A stretch of DNA of 14,430 bases, taken from UBA2767 sp964194535 (GTDB lineage: Bacteria > Pseudomonadota > Alphaproteobacteria > Rhizobiales > Methyloligellaceae). Where the stretch lies: assembly GCA_964194535.1 (NCBI GenBank), contig CAXMMX010000047.1, positions 1 to 14,430 of the forward strand, given 5' to 3'. This document shows, one piece after another, positions 9,152 through 14,430 of this stretch. Below the pieces are notes generated by a model. The model did not search any database, was not told the DNA's origin, and worked only from the letters and a program-made list of their open reading frames with translations. The first letter of the stretch is position 1. Each line of letters begins with the position of its first letter. A program made the translations under genes and the position numbers.

Positions 9152-9307
9152 GACATCTTCAACGACTCCGAAAACGTCGCCAATACCGAATGCCTTGGCC
9201 TGCTGGGGTGCGGCAAGGCCGCTGGTTATCGTAACTACGCCGATCGCGACAATGGCAAAGCCGAGCTTGCGAGCGGTTGAAAGTCTGCTGTTGATCGTTC
9301 TGGTCAT

Positions 9308-9608
9308 TTTCAAATCTCCTGTCCAAATGTTGGTTCAAATTGCTGTTGATCGGCAGTATTGCCGTTGCTGGACGAGAGATAGGGGGTGGAATGGTCACAA
9401 TCACCGGACTCGGGGTCGGCGCATCAATTGTATTTAATTTGCAATAATTTCAGCGTGTTACTTGATTTTTTCGCATCCGCGATCATCTACAGATGCAATC
9501 GCAATGAGCATCAACTGTACTCGTGGTCGGTAAAGTCACACAGCCTTGAAAACTCACCCTTGCGAATTTTCGCAAAGCACTTCAAGCTCGTCTCATCCAT
9601 CAACAACC
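9308..9608. other. Intergenic stretch without a long gene
   Basis: This stretch separates the minus-strand secreted-protein gene from the plus-strand small unit. It is AT-richer than its neighbours, especially 9420-9480. On the minus strand TACAAT (9432-9427) is a plausible -10 box for the secreted-protein gene, without a convincing -35. An inverted repeat lies at 9545-9586. No plus-strand promoter with both boxes could be identified. A 110-residue plus-strand frame across 9386-9718 shows no ribosome site or recognisable protein. Confidence 0.6.
9545..9586. repeat. Nested inverted repeat upstream of the small plus-strand unit
   Basis: The inner palindrome TTGCGAATTTTCGCAA (9560-9575) has two exact 7-base arms around TT. 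It is enclosed by CTTGAA (9545-9550) and TTCAAG (9581-9586). It could be a protein-binding site or an RNA hairpin in the leader of the unit at 9609-9803. It is 23 bp upstream of the 16S-complementary stretch. Confidence 0.55.
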
Positions 9609-9625
9609 GAAAGGAGGTGATCCAG
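9609..9625 (+). promoter_or_regulatory. Exceptionally long Shine-Dalgarno-like sequence (17-nt match to the 16S rRNA 3' end complement)
   Basis: GAAAGGAGGTGATCCAG is the exact complement of the usual bacterial 16S tail CTGGATCACCTCCTTTC. Functional Shine-Dalgarno matches usually cover 4-8 bases. The core GGAGG (9613-9617) is 7 bases ahead of a GTG at 9625, which is ideal spacing. The flanks do not continue as 16S sequence, so this is not a ribosomal RNA gene fragment of any size. Confidence 0.75.
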
Positions 9626-9711
9626 TGTCTCATTGTCAAAGGGGTGTTGACCCCTATTTGCGCTTGTCAGCCGCGTGGACCTGGACTTTTGCCTCTGCAG
9701 AAATCCGATAG
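9625..9711 (+). CDS. Candidate small ORF of 28 residues behind the extended ribosome site
   Basis: The GTG at 9625 opens a frame beginning MSHCQRGVDPYLRL, with a tryptophan pair in AAWTWTF, and closes at TAG 9709-9711. It is the only frame placed at the right distance from the 17-nt ribosome-site match. Bases 9637-9660 can fold into a strong hairpin (AGGGGT and ACCCCT around GTTG) within codons 5-12. I do not recognise the peptide, and it has no signal or membrane segment. The unit is flanked by its own terminator and has no downstream gene on the same strand, so a classical leader peptide for an amino acid operon is unlikely. It could be a real small protein, a translated regulatory RNA, or an untranslated RNA whose ribosome-like sequence does the work. 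Confidence 0.42.
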   Translation: MSHCQRGVDPYLRLSAAWTWTFASAEIR

Positions 9712-9719
9712 CACATAAC

Positions 9720-9750
9720 CCGCGCTGACGCGGCTTACTGACGAGCCGCG
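9720..9750 (+). other. Two mutually exclusive hairpins after the small ORF
   Basis: CCGCG (9720-9724) can pair with CGCGG (9729-9733) around CTGA. Alternatively CGCGGCT (9729-9735) can pair with AGCCGCG (9744-9750). The two structures share the arm 9729-9733, so only one can form at a time. This begins 8 bases after the small ORF stop and ends 13 bases before the terminator, an arrangement reminiscent of an attenuator. Confidence 0.55.
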
Positions 9751-9763
9751 ATTAAGACAATGG

Positions 9764-9803
9764 AAGGGCTGCCCCTCAGGAATGAGAGGCGGCCTTTCTT
9801 TTA
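9764..9803 (+). terminator. Intrinsic terminator of the small plus-strand unit
   Basis: Arms 9764-9777 (AAGGGCTGCCCCTC) and 9784-9796 (GAGAGGCGGCCTT) pair with one bulge, one wobble and one mismatch around a 6-base loop, followed by TTTCTTTT. It lies between the small ORF and the convergent ELM1-family gene, so it defines the 3' end of an independent plus-strand transcript. Confidence 0.75.
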
Positions 9804-9825
9804 TTCTTCACATAGAGAGCTGGTA

Positions 9826-10863
9826 TTAGCGCCTGAACAATTGCGGCAGCCGCGCCTTCAGCTCGCGCGCCAAATTGTCGAGAGGATTGTCCGCCAACAC
9901 TTTAATCTCGCCGAGCAAGACCCCGAAGAGATCGACGCCTAACCGGGCCATGGGCATGAACCGGCACCAGTCATTGTGTTTCAGCATCAGTCTGTATTCG
10001 CGCTCCTCCGGCTTGAAGGCGTGATGCGCGGGTGAAACGCCCACCACGGGCAGGCGCGCCCAAACGGCTTCGGAAATCATGGTGCTGGAATCCTCGGAGC
10101 ACACAATCACGTCCGCCCGGCTGAAAATCTTGGGCAAAGTGCCCGGCCCTGCGACCTTGTAGTCGATGAAATCAGCAACAACATCCTTGTCCTTGGCGAG
10201 ATCGAATGCCGCCTGCGCAATTTCCGGCGGCGTGCGGCGTGAGGTCGAGACCAGCCAGCGCGTGCCCCAGGCGCGGCTCACCTCGCGGGCGAAGTCAAAC
10301 AGTCCAAGCCATTCCTCTTGCTTGTATTTAAAAAGGCCCGAGTCCCCGCCAACCAGAAGCCCGGCGAGCTTGGGCGGGTTGTCCGCGCCGAATGCCGGCA
10401 CCTGTTCCGGGCGGCCAAGGCTATCGGGGTCGAGTGCGCTCGGTTTCAGGGTCATCAGATGGCGCGGTAATTTCTCGTGACGCTGATAGGAGCTCACGAT
10501 CAGCGAAAACTCCTCCACGTCAATGCCGCGCCGCGAACCGATGAAAATATTCTGCGCGCCAAGCAACCGCTTGGCGGCCAGGTTGACCGGCAATGTCTCC
10601 CCGCCCGATGACACAACCAGGTCGGCCTCCGCCAGTTCATCGGCTTCGAGCCCATAGCCCATCTTCAACAGCGTGTCCGGCGTGCACCAGTCGGCTGTCG
10701 CGAGCATGCGTAAATAGCGGCCAGGAACCATGCGGCGGCGCTTTATGAGTTCGGTATCCGTCTTCACGGTTCGGAGCCGCGCCAGTGCTGCAATGACGCC
10801 TTCGGCAAGATGGTAATGACCGGGGCGTCCATCTGAGATGTGAAGGATACGGAGCGGGGTCAT
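9826..10863 (-). CDS. ELM1 (DUF1022) family protein
   Basis: This 345-residue protein belongs to the family annotated as mitochondrial fission ELM1 in plants and widespread in alphaproteobacteria; the bacterial role is not established. The fold resembles GT-B glycosyltransferases. Visible family marks are SDGRPGHYHLAEG near the N-terminus (10-22), the VVSSGGET segment (83-90), LVGGDSG opening the second half (170-176), a TSRRTP motif (207-212) and SEDSSTMISEA (256-266), which is the nucleotide-sugar-like site. No signal peptide or clear transmembrane helix is present. Its ATG overlaps the stop of the upstream class V enzyme as ATGA, so the two are translationally coupled. Family call is firm; substrate or partner is unknown. 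No convincing minus-strand terminator follows. Confidence 0.9.
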   Translation of the reverse strand: MTPLRILHISDGRPGHYHLAEGVIAALARLRTVKTDTELIKRRRMVPGRYLRMLATADWCTPDTLLKMGYGLEADELAEADLVVSSGGETLPVNLAAKRLLGAQNIFIGSRRGIDVEEFSLIVSSYQRHEKLPRHLMTLKPSALDPDSLGRPEQVPAFGADNPPKLAGLLVGGDSGLFKYKQEEWLGLFDFAREVSRAWGTRWLVSTSRRTPPEIAQAAFDLAKDKDVVADFIDYKVAGPGTLPKIFSRADVIVCSEDSSTMISEAVWARLPVVGVSPAHHAFKPEEREYRLMLKHNDWCRFMPMARLGVDLFGVLLGEIKVLADNPLDNLARELKARLPQLFRR

Positions 10864-12104
10864 GCGGCATTCCGGTTCAGCACAGAATCGATCCGTTCGA
10901 TCAGCCTATCGACCTCGGCCAGGCTATTGTAATGCAGCATCGAGACGCGAACCACGCCATTTTGGGGCTTCAGGCCCAGGGCCTCAATCAACCGGACAGC
11001 GTAAAAATCACCATAGCGGATACCGATGTCGAATGGTTCGACATGCTCCACGATCGCCCGGCTGTCCTTCCCCGCCACGCTAAAGCTGACCGTGGGCACG
11101 CGAATGGCTGCATCGCCGCGCGCATCGCCAATGATCGTGACGCCCGGCACAGAGTTTAGATAATCGAGCAGCCGCGCCGAGAGCTTCTGCTCGTGCGCGG
11201 CAATTACATCAAACGCATGTGCCAGGCAGTCCCTGCCGGACTTGCCCACGGCGCCGTGGCGTTTTGCCAGCTCAACCAGATATTCGGAGATGCCAATGCA
11301 GCCGTAGGACAATTCATAATTCACATTGCCCGGCTGGAATTTGTAAGGAATATCGTCTTCGGCGACGAAACCGTGGTTGGTCCCCGGCAATTCCAGCAGA
11401 TCATCGTAACGCCCGATGAGCGCCGCATGATGCGGGCCGTAAGCCTTGTAAAAACTGAAAACATAATAATCGGCATCGAATTCCTGCACATCAATCAGCC
11501 GGTGCGGTGCGTAGGCCACGGCATCGACACAGATTTTCGCGCCATGTTCGTGAACAATATCGGCGAATTCGCGCACCGGGTTTATTGTGCCCAGAATATT
11601 CGAGACATGGGTGACACATACGAGCTTCGTTCGCGCGTTGAGCAGACCGGCAAGCGTCTGGGTGCTCAACTCCATCGTGTCCTTGTCAACGGGCCAGAAC
11701 TTGATGTTTACACCTTGCTTCTCCAGCAGTAGCCAGGCGCCGGCATTCGCCTCATGCTCAGCTTCGCTGACGATAATTTCATCGCCTGGGATAAGCCGGC
11801 TGCCCAGCGTGGATGAGAGTGTGCGCAGGAGTGCCGATGTCGACTGCCCCATGACGATTTCTTCCGGGCGGCGCGCATTGACAAGCTGCGCCACGCTCTC
11901 CTGAGCCTCGTAAAGCCGTTCCATGGCAATCCGTGATTTCGAGTATGTTGCGCCATGCTGAACGCTGGACGTGAGCAAATACTCCTGGATGCGCCGGGCA
12001 ACGCGCGCGAGAACCAGCGAGCCCCCGGCATTGTCGAAATACACATAGTCACGGGGCTGGAGCGCAGGGAACTGGCTTTCAACAAAATCCATGTCCAGTG
12101 TCAT
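10860..12104 (-). CDS. Class V PLP enzyme, cysteine desulfurase-like but lacking the desulfurase cysteine
   Basis: The 414-residue enzyme has a class V fold: YFDNAGGSL substrate loop (22-30), QSTSALLRTL phosphate loop (87-96), SEAEHEAN with the ring-stacking histidine (His117), VDAVAYAPHR with the cofactor aspartate (Asp194), and the PLP lysine Lys220 in FSFYKAYGPH. In true SufS/CsdA enzymes a cysteine follows the GIRxG segment; here the equivalent reads GIRYGDFYAVR (361-371) with no cysteine, so classical desulfurase chemistry is unlikely. This resembles the VC1184-type subfamily, whose activity I do not know. The start at 12104 lies 10 bp after the transporter stop with a weak AGGGGAT site; an ATG at 12092 is also possible. 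It overlaps the ELM1-family gene by 4 bp. Confidence 0.9.
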   Translation of the reverse strand: MTLDMDFVESQFPALQPRDYVYFDNAGGSLVLARVARRIQEYLLTSSVQHGATYSKSRIAMERLYEAQESVAQLVNARRPEEIVMGQSTSALLRTLSSTLGSRLIPGDEIIVSEAEHEANAGAWLLLEKQGVNIKFWPVDKDTMELSTQTLAGLLNARTKLVCVTHVSNILGTINPVREFADIVHEHGAKICVDAVAYAPHRLIDVQEFDADYYVFSFYKAYGPHHAALIGRYDDLLELPGTNHGFVAEDDIPYKFQPGNVNYELSYGCIGISEYLVELAKRHGAVGKSGRDCLAHAFDVIAAHEQKLSARLLDYLNSVPGVTIIGDARGDAAIRVPTVSFSVAGKDSRAIVEHVEPFDIGIRYGDFYAVRLIEALGLKPQNGVVRVSMLHYNSLAEVDRLIERIDSVLNRNAA

Positions 12105-12114
12105 GACGTATCCC

Positions 12115-12987
12115 CTATCCCTGCTTTACGACCGCCTCGCGGCGGAAAATATAGAGACCAGCGAGAGTAATGACAGCAGCTCCGGCAATCGTCCAGAATG
12201 TCGGCAACACACCCCAGATCGCGAGATCGATGGCGATGCCCCAGATAATTGCCGTGTAGTTGAAGGGGCTGACGATGGACGCTTCGCCAACTTTAAGAGC
12301 ATGTGCAATCAGGAGCTGGGCAAACGCACCGAGAAAACCGGCGGCGGTGAACAACGCCCAGGTTTCGATCTCGGGCGTGCGCCAGACCCATGGCTGGATG
12401 AGCCCGCCGACAATCGTGCCGAACACCATGTAATAGAATGTCGTGGTAGCTGGACGTTCCGTCGTGCCGAGCATTCGCACGGTCAGGATGGTGATGGACC
12501 AAACGGCCGTACCCGCGACGGCAATCAGGGCCGCCATAGTGACCTGGCTCACCGGCCCAAGCGCAAGGACAACGCCCGCAAATCCGAGACCGACGGCGCT
12601 CCAGCGCCGCCACCCGACCTTCTCGGCAAGAACCGGAACGGCCAGGGCCGTCACAAACAGCGGGACCGCTTGCGAAATCACCATAACCTCGCCGACGGAC
12701 AGGCGCTGAACCGCATAAAAAAAGCAGCACACCCCGGTTAAGCCCGATATGGATCGCAGGAGATGCAGCCCCGGCCTGCGGGTGCGCAAGGCCGCCAGTC
12801 CGCCCTCTTTCATGATGAAGGGCGTAAGCACGAAAGCTGCGACCAGGTTTCGCAGAAATGTAACCTGGAAGGCGTGATAGTCCGGGCCGATAAGCTTCAC
12901 CAGCGTGTTCATGCCCACCAGCATCGCGACCGCGATAATCATGAAAATGATCGCGAGTGCGGGCATATCTGTTTGACGCCGGGACAT
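12115..12987 (-). CDS. EamA-type (DMT superfamily) permease
   Basis: A 290-residue inner-membrane protein with about ten hydrophobic helices in two EamA repeats (roughly 5-135 and 145-285). The first repeat ends in VPLFVTALAVPVLAEKVGWRR and the second in FNYTAIIWGIAIDLAIWG, the typical pattern. Members export or import small metabolites such as amino acids, but the substrate cannot be read from the sequence. I chose the ATG at 12987 (MSRRQTDMPALAI) because GCGAGG lies just upstream; a TTG at 13026 lacks a ribosome site and an ATG at 12966 has none either. It is the first gene of the transporter, PLP-enzyme and ELM1 operon, and lies 50 bp after a tRNA on the same strand. The arrangement suggests that it moves the substrate or product of the PLP enzyme. 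Confidence 0.92.
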   Translation of the reverse strand: MSRRQTDMPALAIIFMIIAVAMLVGMNTLVKLIGPDYHAFQVTFLRNLVAAFVLTPFIMKEGGLAALRTRRPGLHLLRSISGLTGVCCFFYAVQRLSVGEVMVISQAVPLFVTALAVPVLAEKVGWRRWSAVGLGFAGVVLALGPVSQVTMAALIAVAGTAVWSITILTVRMLGTTERPATTTFYYMVFGTIVGGLIQPWVWRTPEIETWALFTAAGFLGAFAQLLIAHALKVGEASIVSPFNYTAIIWGIAIDLAIWGVLPTFWTIAGAAVITLAGLYIFRREAVVKQG

Positions 12988-13037
12988 GAAACCTCGCCAC
13001 CATGCTGCGCTGCTGAGAACGGGCAATAGATAGAGTC

Positions 13038-13114
13038 TGGTGGGCCCGGCAGGACTCGAACCTGCAACCGGACGGTTATGAGCCGTCAGCTCTAACCAGT
13101 TGAGCTACGGGCCC
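13038..13114 (-). tRNA. tRNA with anticodon CAT (Met, or Ile after lysidine modification)
   Basis: The minus strand gives a full 77-base cloverleaf including encoded CCA: acceptor stem GGGCCCG/CGGGCCC, D arm with AGCTCAACTGGTTAGAGCT, anticodon stem GACGG/CCGTC with loop CTCATAA, T arm GCAGG-TTCGAGT-CCTGC, discriminator A. The loop is shared by elongator tRNA-Met and the tRNA-Ile that is modified by TilS. Acceptor pairs C4-G69 and C5-G68 match those reported for TilS recognition in E. coli, so Ile is a real possibility. No T-tract terminator separates it from the transporter gene. Confidence 0.97.
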
Positions 13115-13261
13115 CTTGGGTTTGTTGCCCGCCGCTCCTATAACAGAGATTCTCGTCTCGGCGAAGCAGTTGCATGGAGGCTTGGATTCTGTCCAATTTA
13201 TTATCCACGTCTTGCCCAGGCACGCTATAAGACCTGCGAGACCAACAAGAAAGAACGCATA

Positions 13262-13975
13262 ATGTCCCGTTTCATTGCCCCACTGTTTCTTGCCCTGACA
13301 TTTCTCATCACTTCCATCACCAGTGGGATAGCCGCAGAGCTAGCGGAAAAGCGCATGGTAAGCGTGACGGGGATGGGCGTCGCCAAAGCGCGGCCTGACA
13401 CTGCGAACATTTCAATCGGCGTGGTGAGTGAAGGCGAGAGCGCGAAGGAAGCGCTGGACAAGAACACCGCGGCCATGAGCCGCGTGATCGTTGAGTTGAA
13501 GGGTCAGAAAATCGGTCCCAAGGACATTCAGACCACCAATTTCACCGTGCGCCCGAAATTCCAGCATTTCAAGGATGGCAAACCGCCGGCGATTATCGGC
13601 TACCGCGTCGTCAATTCGGTCCGCATCACGGTCCGCGATCTGAAGATGCTCGGGGCCATACTCGACCAGGCCGTAAGCCTCGGGTCAAACCAGATCAACG
13701 GCATCCAGTTCTCCGTGGAAGATGCCACTTCTCTTGAGGACGAAGCGCGCAAGAAGGCCATGGCCGATGCCCGGCACAAGGCGGAACTCTATGCCACCGC
13801 CGGAAATGCGAAGCTCGGCAAGGTGCTGGTGATCAGTGAAAACTTCATCGTCAGCCCCAGGCGTCCCGAATTCGGGCGCGCGGCCATGAGCGCCAAGGCG
13901 GCGCCGGTTCACATTGAGCCTGGTGAACACCGCGTACAGGCGCGGGTGCACGTCTCGTGGGAATTGAACAACTGA
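13262..13975 (+). CDS. Secreted SIMPL-domain (DUF541, YggE-like) protein
   Basis: The 237-residue protein has an N-terminal signal peptide (MSRFIAPLFLALTFLITSIT, cleavage near SGIAA) and then a single SIMPL/DUF541 domain over the rest. Family signs are VSVTGMGVAKARPDTANISIGV at 33-54, the TTNFTVRPKF strand, GYRVVNSVRITVRDL, and DEARKKAMADARHKAELYA followed by a closing VHVSWEL strand. E. coli YggE of this family is periplasmic and linked to oxidative stress resistance; the molecular role is unknown. The ATG at 13262 is preferred over an upstream in-frame start at 13100, which would run through the tRNA region and lose the signal peptide. The ribosome site is weak (AAAGAA). It is a monocistronic gene, convergent with the RraA-family gene 18 bp away. 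Confidence 0.92.
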   Translation: MSRFIAPLFLALTFLITSITSGIAAELAEKRMVSVTGMGVAKARPDTANISIGVVSEGESAKEALDKNTAAMSRVIVELKGQKIGPKDIQTTNFTVRPKFQHFKDGKPPAIIGYRVVNSVRITVRDLKMLGAILDQAVSLGSNQINGIQFSVEDATSLEDEARKKAMADARHKAELYATAGNAKLGKVLVISENFIVSPRRPEFGRAAMSAKAAPVHIEPGEHRVQARVHVSWELNN

Positions 13976-13993
13976 ACATTCGTGCGCATCTCC

Positions 13994-14430
13994 TCATCGC
14001 CCGATGATCTCGGCCTCCCCCAGCCCGAGCCGCGCTCCGGGAAGATCTCCATCCGCCGTCTGCGCATTGGTCTGTTCTTCCTGGGCGATTTTTTCATTCG
14101 AGGCGCTCAGAATCTCATCGGCGCGCTCCAGCGGCACTACGCACACCCCGTCATCATCGCCGATAACGATATCGCCTGACTTTACCGGGCATCCGGCACA
14201 GGAAATGGGCCCGTCGATAATGCCGCCAAAGCCCTTGTGCGGGCCGGCCGGCACGATGGCGCGGGCAAAAGTTGCGAAACCGAACTCGCGAATTTCCGCC
14301 ACGTCGCGCACAGCACCATCGACCACCAGCCCGCCGATTCCCTGTTTCAGCGCCGCGCGGGTCATGATGCCGCCCCAGATGGCGGTATCCTCGAACCCGC
14401 CCGCATCGACCACGAGTATCTGCCCCGGTT
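13994..14430 (-). CDS. RraA-family protein (HMG/CHA aldolase-like), N-terminus beyond the window edge
   Basis: The last 144 residues of an RraA-like protein are visible and the frame stays open to the right edge; about 80-90 N-terminal residues are missing. Visible motifs are PGQILVVDAGGFEDTAIWGG, then GLVVDGAVRDVAEI (catalytic Arg-Asp pair of the aldolase subgroup) and GDIVIGDDDGVCVVP. This family covers metal-dependent 4-hydroxy-4-methyl-2-oxoglutarate aldolases, oxaloacetate decarboxylases and the RNase E regulator RraA. The retained Arg-Asp and the FGGIIDGP loop favour an enzyme over a pure RNase E inhibitor, but the substrate is open. The C-terminal tail after KIAQEE is short and low in complexity. 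The internal GTG at 14413 is not the true start because conserved sequence continues upstream. Confidence 0.9.
   Translation of the reverse strand, partial: PGQILVVDAGGFEDTAIWGGIMTRAALKQGIGGLVVDGAVRDVAEIREFGFATFARAIVPAGPHKGFGGIIDGPISCAGCPVKSGDIVIGDDDGVCVVPLERADEILSASNEKIAQEEQTNAQTADGDLPGARLGLGEAEIIGR

Larger units (their letters stand above)
8510..9307 (-). pseudogene. Secreted, repeat-containing, Lys/Arg-rich protein interrupted by an in-frame TGA
   Basis: The frame opens with an ATG at 9307 that has AGGAGA 7 bases upstream, then a clear signal peptide (basic MTRTINSRLSTARKLG, hydrophobic FAIVAIGVVTITSG, cleavage after AKA at 37-39). At codon 53 a TGA (9149-9151) stops it, after FGIGDVFGVVEDV. 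The same frame stays open for 212 more codons to a TAG at 8510. That part has a short helical-looking basic stretch, three 19-residue repeats based on GNTALPPARGTSSSSSLPT (57-bp DNA units starting near 8883, 8940 and 8997), a two-cysteine and His-rich patch (GHDGHHDH), and a strongly basic C-terminus with KRNxKK-type repeats. I do not recognise the family. The most economical reading is a recent nonsense mutation or a sequencing error. A genuine 52-residue secreted peptide or read-through are alternatives. Only a weak GTG at 9040 could restart the second part, without a signal peptide. Confidence 0.68.

Noticed and set aside
8745..9437. Uninterrupted 230-codon plus-strand frame opposite the secreted-protein gene
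   Set aside because: It has no ribosome site or recognisable domain. The opposite strand has a strong ribosome site, a signal peptide, coding-type repeats and a terminator. The open frame is a by-product of the GC-rich repeats.
9609..9625. Remnant of a 16S rRNA gene
   Set aside because: Only 17 bases match and neither flank continues as ribosomal RNA. A ribosome-binding function with the GTG at the right distance explains it better.
9386..9718. 110-codon plus-strand frame across the intergenic region
   Set aside because: No ribosome site and no recognisable domain. It overlaps the small ORF in another frame and spans the palindrome.

Overview
The window looks like chromosomal DNA from an alphaproteobacterium. 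The gene content supports this: a two-protein cobalamin methionine synthase behind an ArsR/methyltransferase-type regulator and metF, an ELM1-family protein, an EttA very like the E. coli protein, and GC-rich coding DNA throughout. I cannot place it below class level with confidence. No phage, plasmid, insertion sequence or CRISPR array is visible, and most genes are housekeeping or conserved.

Layout. (1) 1-6412, minus strand, is one tightly packed operon read right to left: sahR-like regulator, metF, metH part 1 (homocysteine and zinc domain), metH part 2 (folate, B12 and reactivation domains), then a class V PLP enzyme cut by the window edge. Junctions are 4-bp ATGA overlaps or very short gaps. 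A 24-bp near-perfect AT-rich palindrome at 6463-6486 lies in the apparent promoter and is the probable operator. Together these form the methyl branch of the methionine/SAM cycle, probably derepressed when S-adenosylhomocysteine builds up. (2) 6487-6690 holds a GC-rich, hairpin-rich element with a 34-bp exact direct repeat. (3) 6691-8346, minus, is ettA. (4) 8510-9307, minus, is a secreted, repeat-containing, very basic protein whose frame is broken by one in-frame TGA at codon 53; a terminator follows it. (5) 9308-9825 has no long gene but holds a plus-strand unit: a 17-nt match to the complement of the 16S rRNA 3' end, a GTG-started 28-codon ORF, two mutually exclusive hairpins and an intrinsic terminator. 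This is the least explained structure in the window. (6) 9826-12987, minus, is a three-gene operon: EamA-type transporter, class V PLP enzyme lacking the desulfurase cysteine, and an ELM1 (DUF1022) protein. A tRNA with anticodon CAT lies just upstream. (7) 13262-13975, plus, is a secreted SIMPL-domain protein. (8) 13994-14430, minus, is the C-terminal part of an RraA-family protein that runs off the right edge.

The best candidates for something new are the small transcription unit at 9609-9803 and the interrupted secreted protein beside it. The SahR operator and the split methionine synthase are well explained by known biology but are clean examples.
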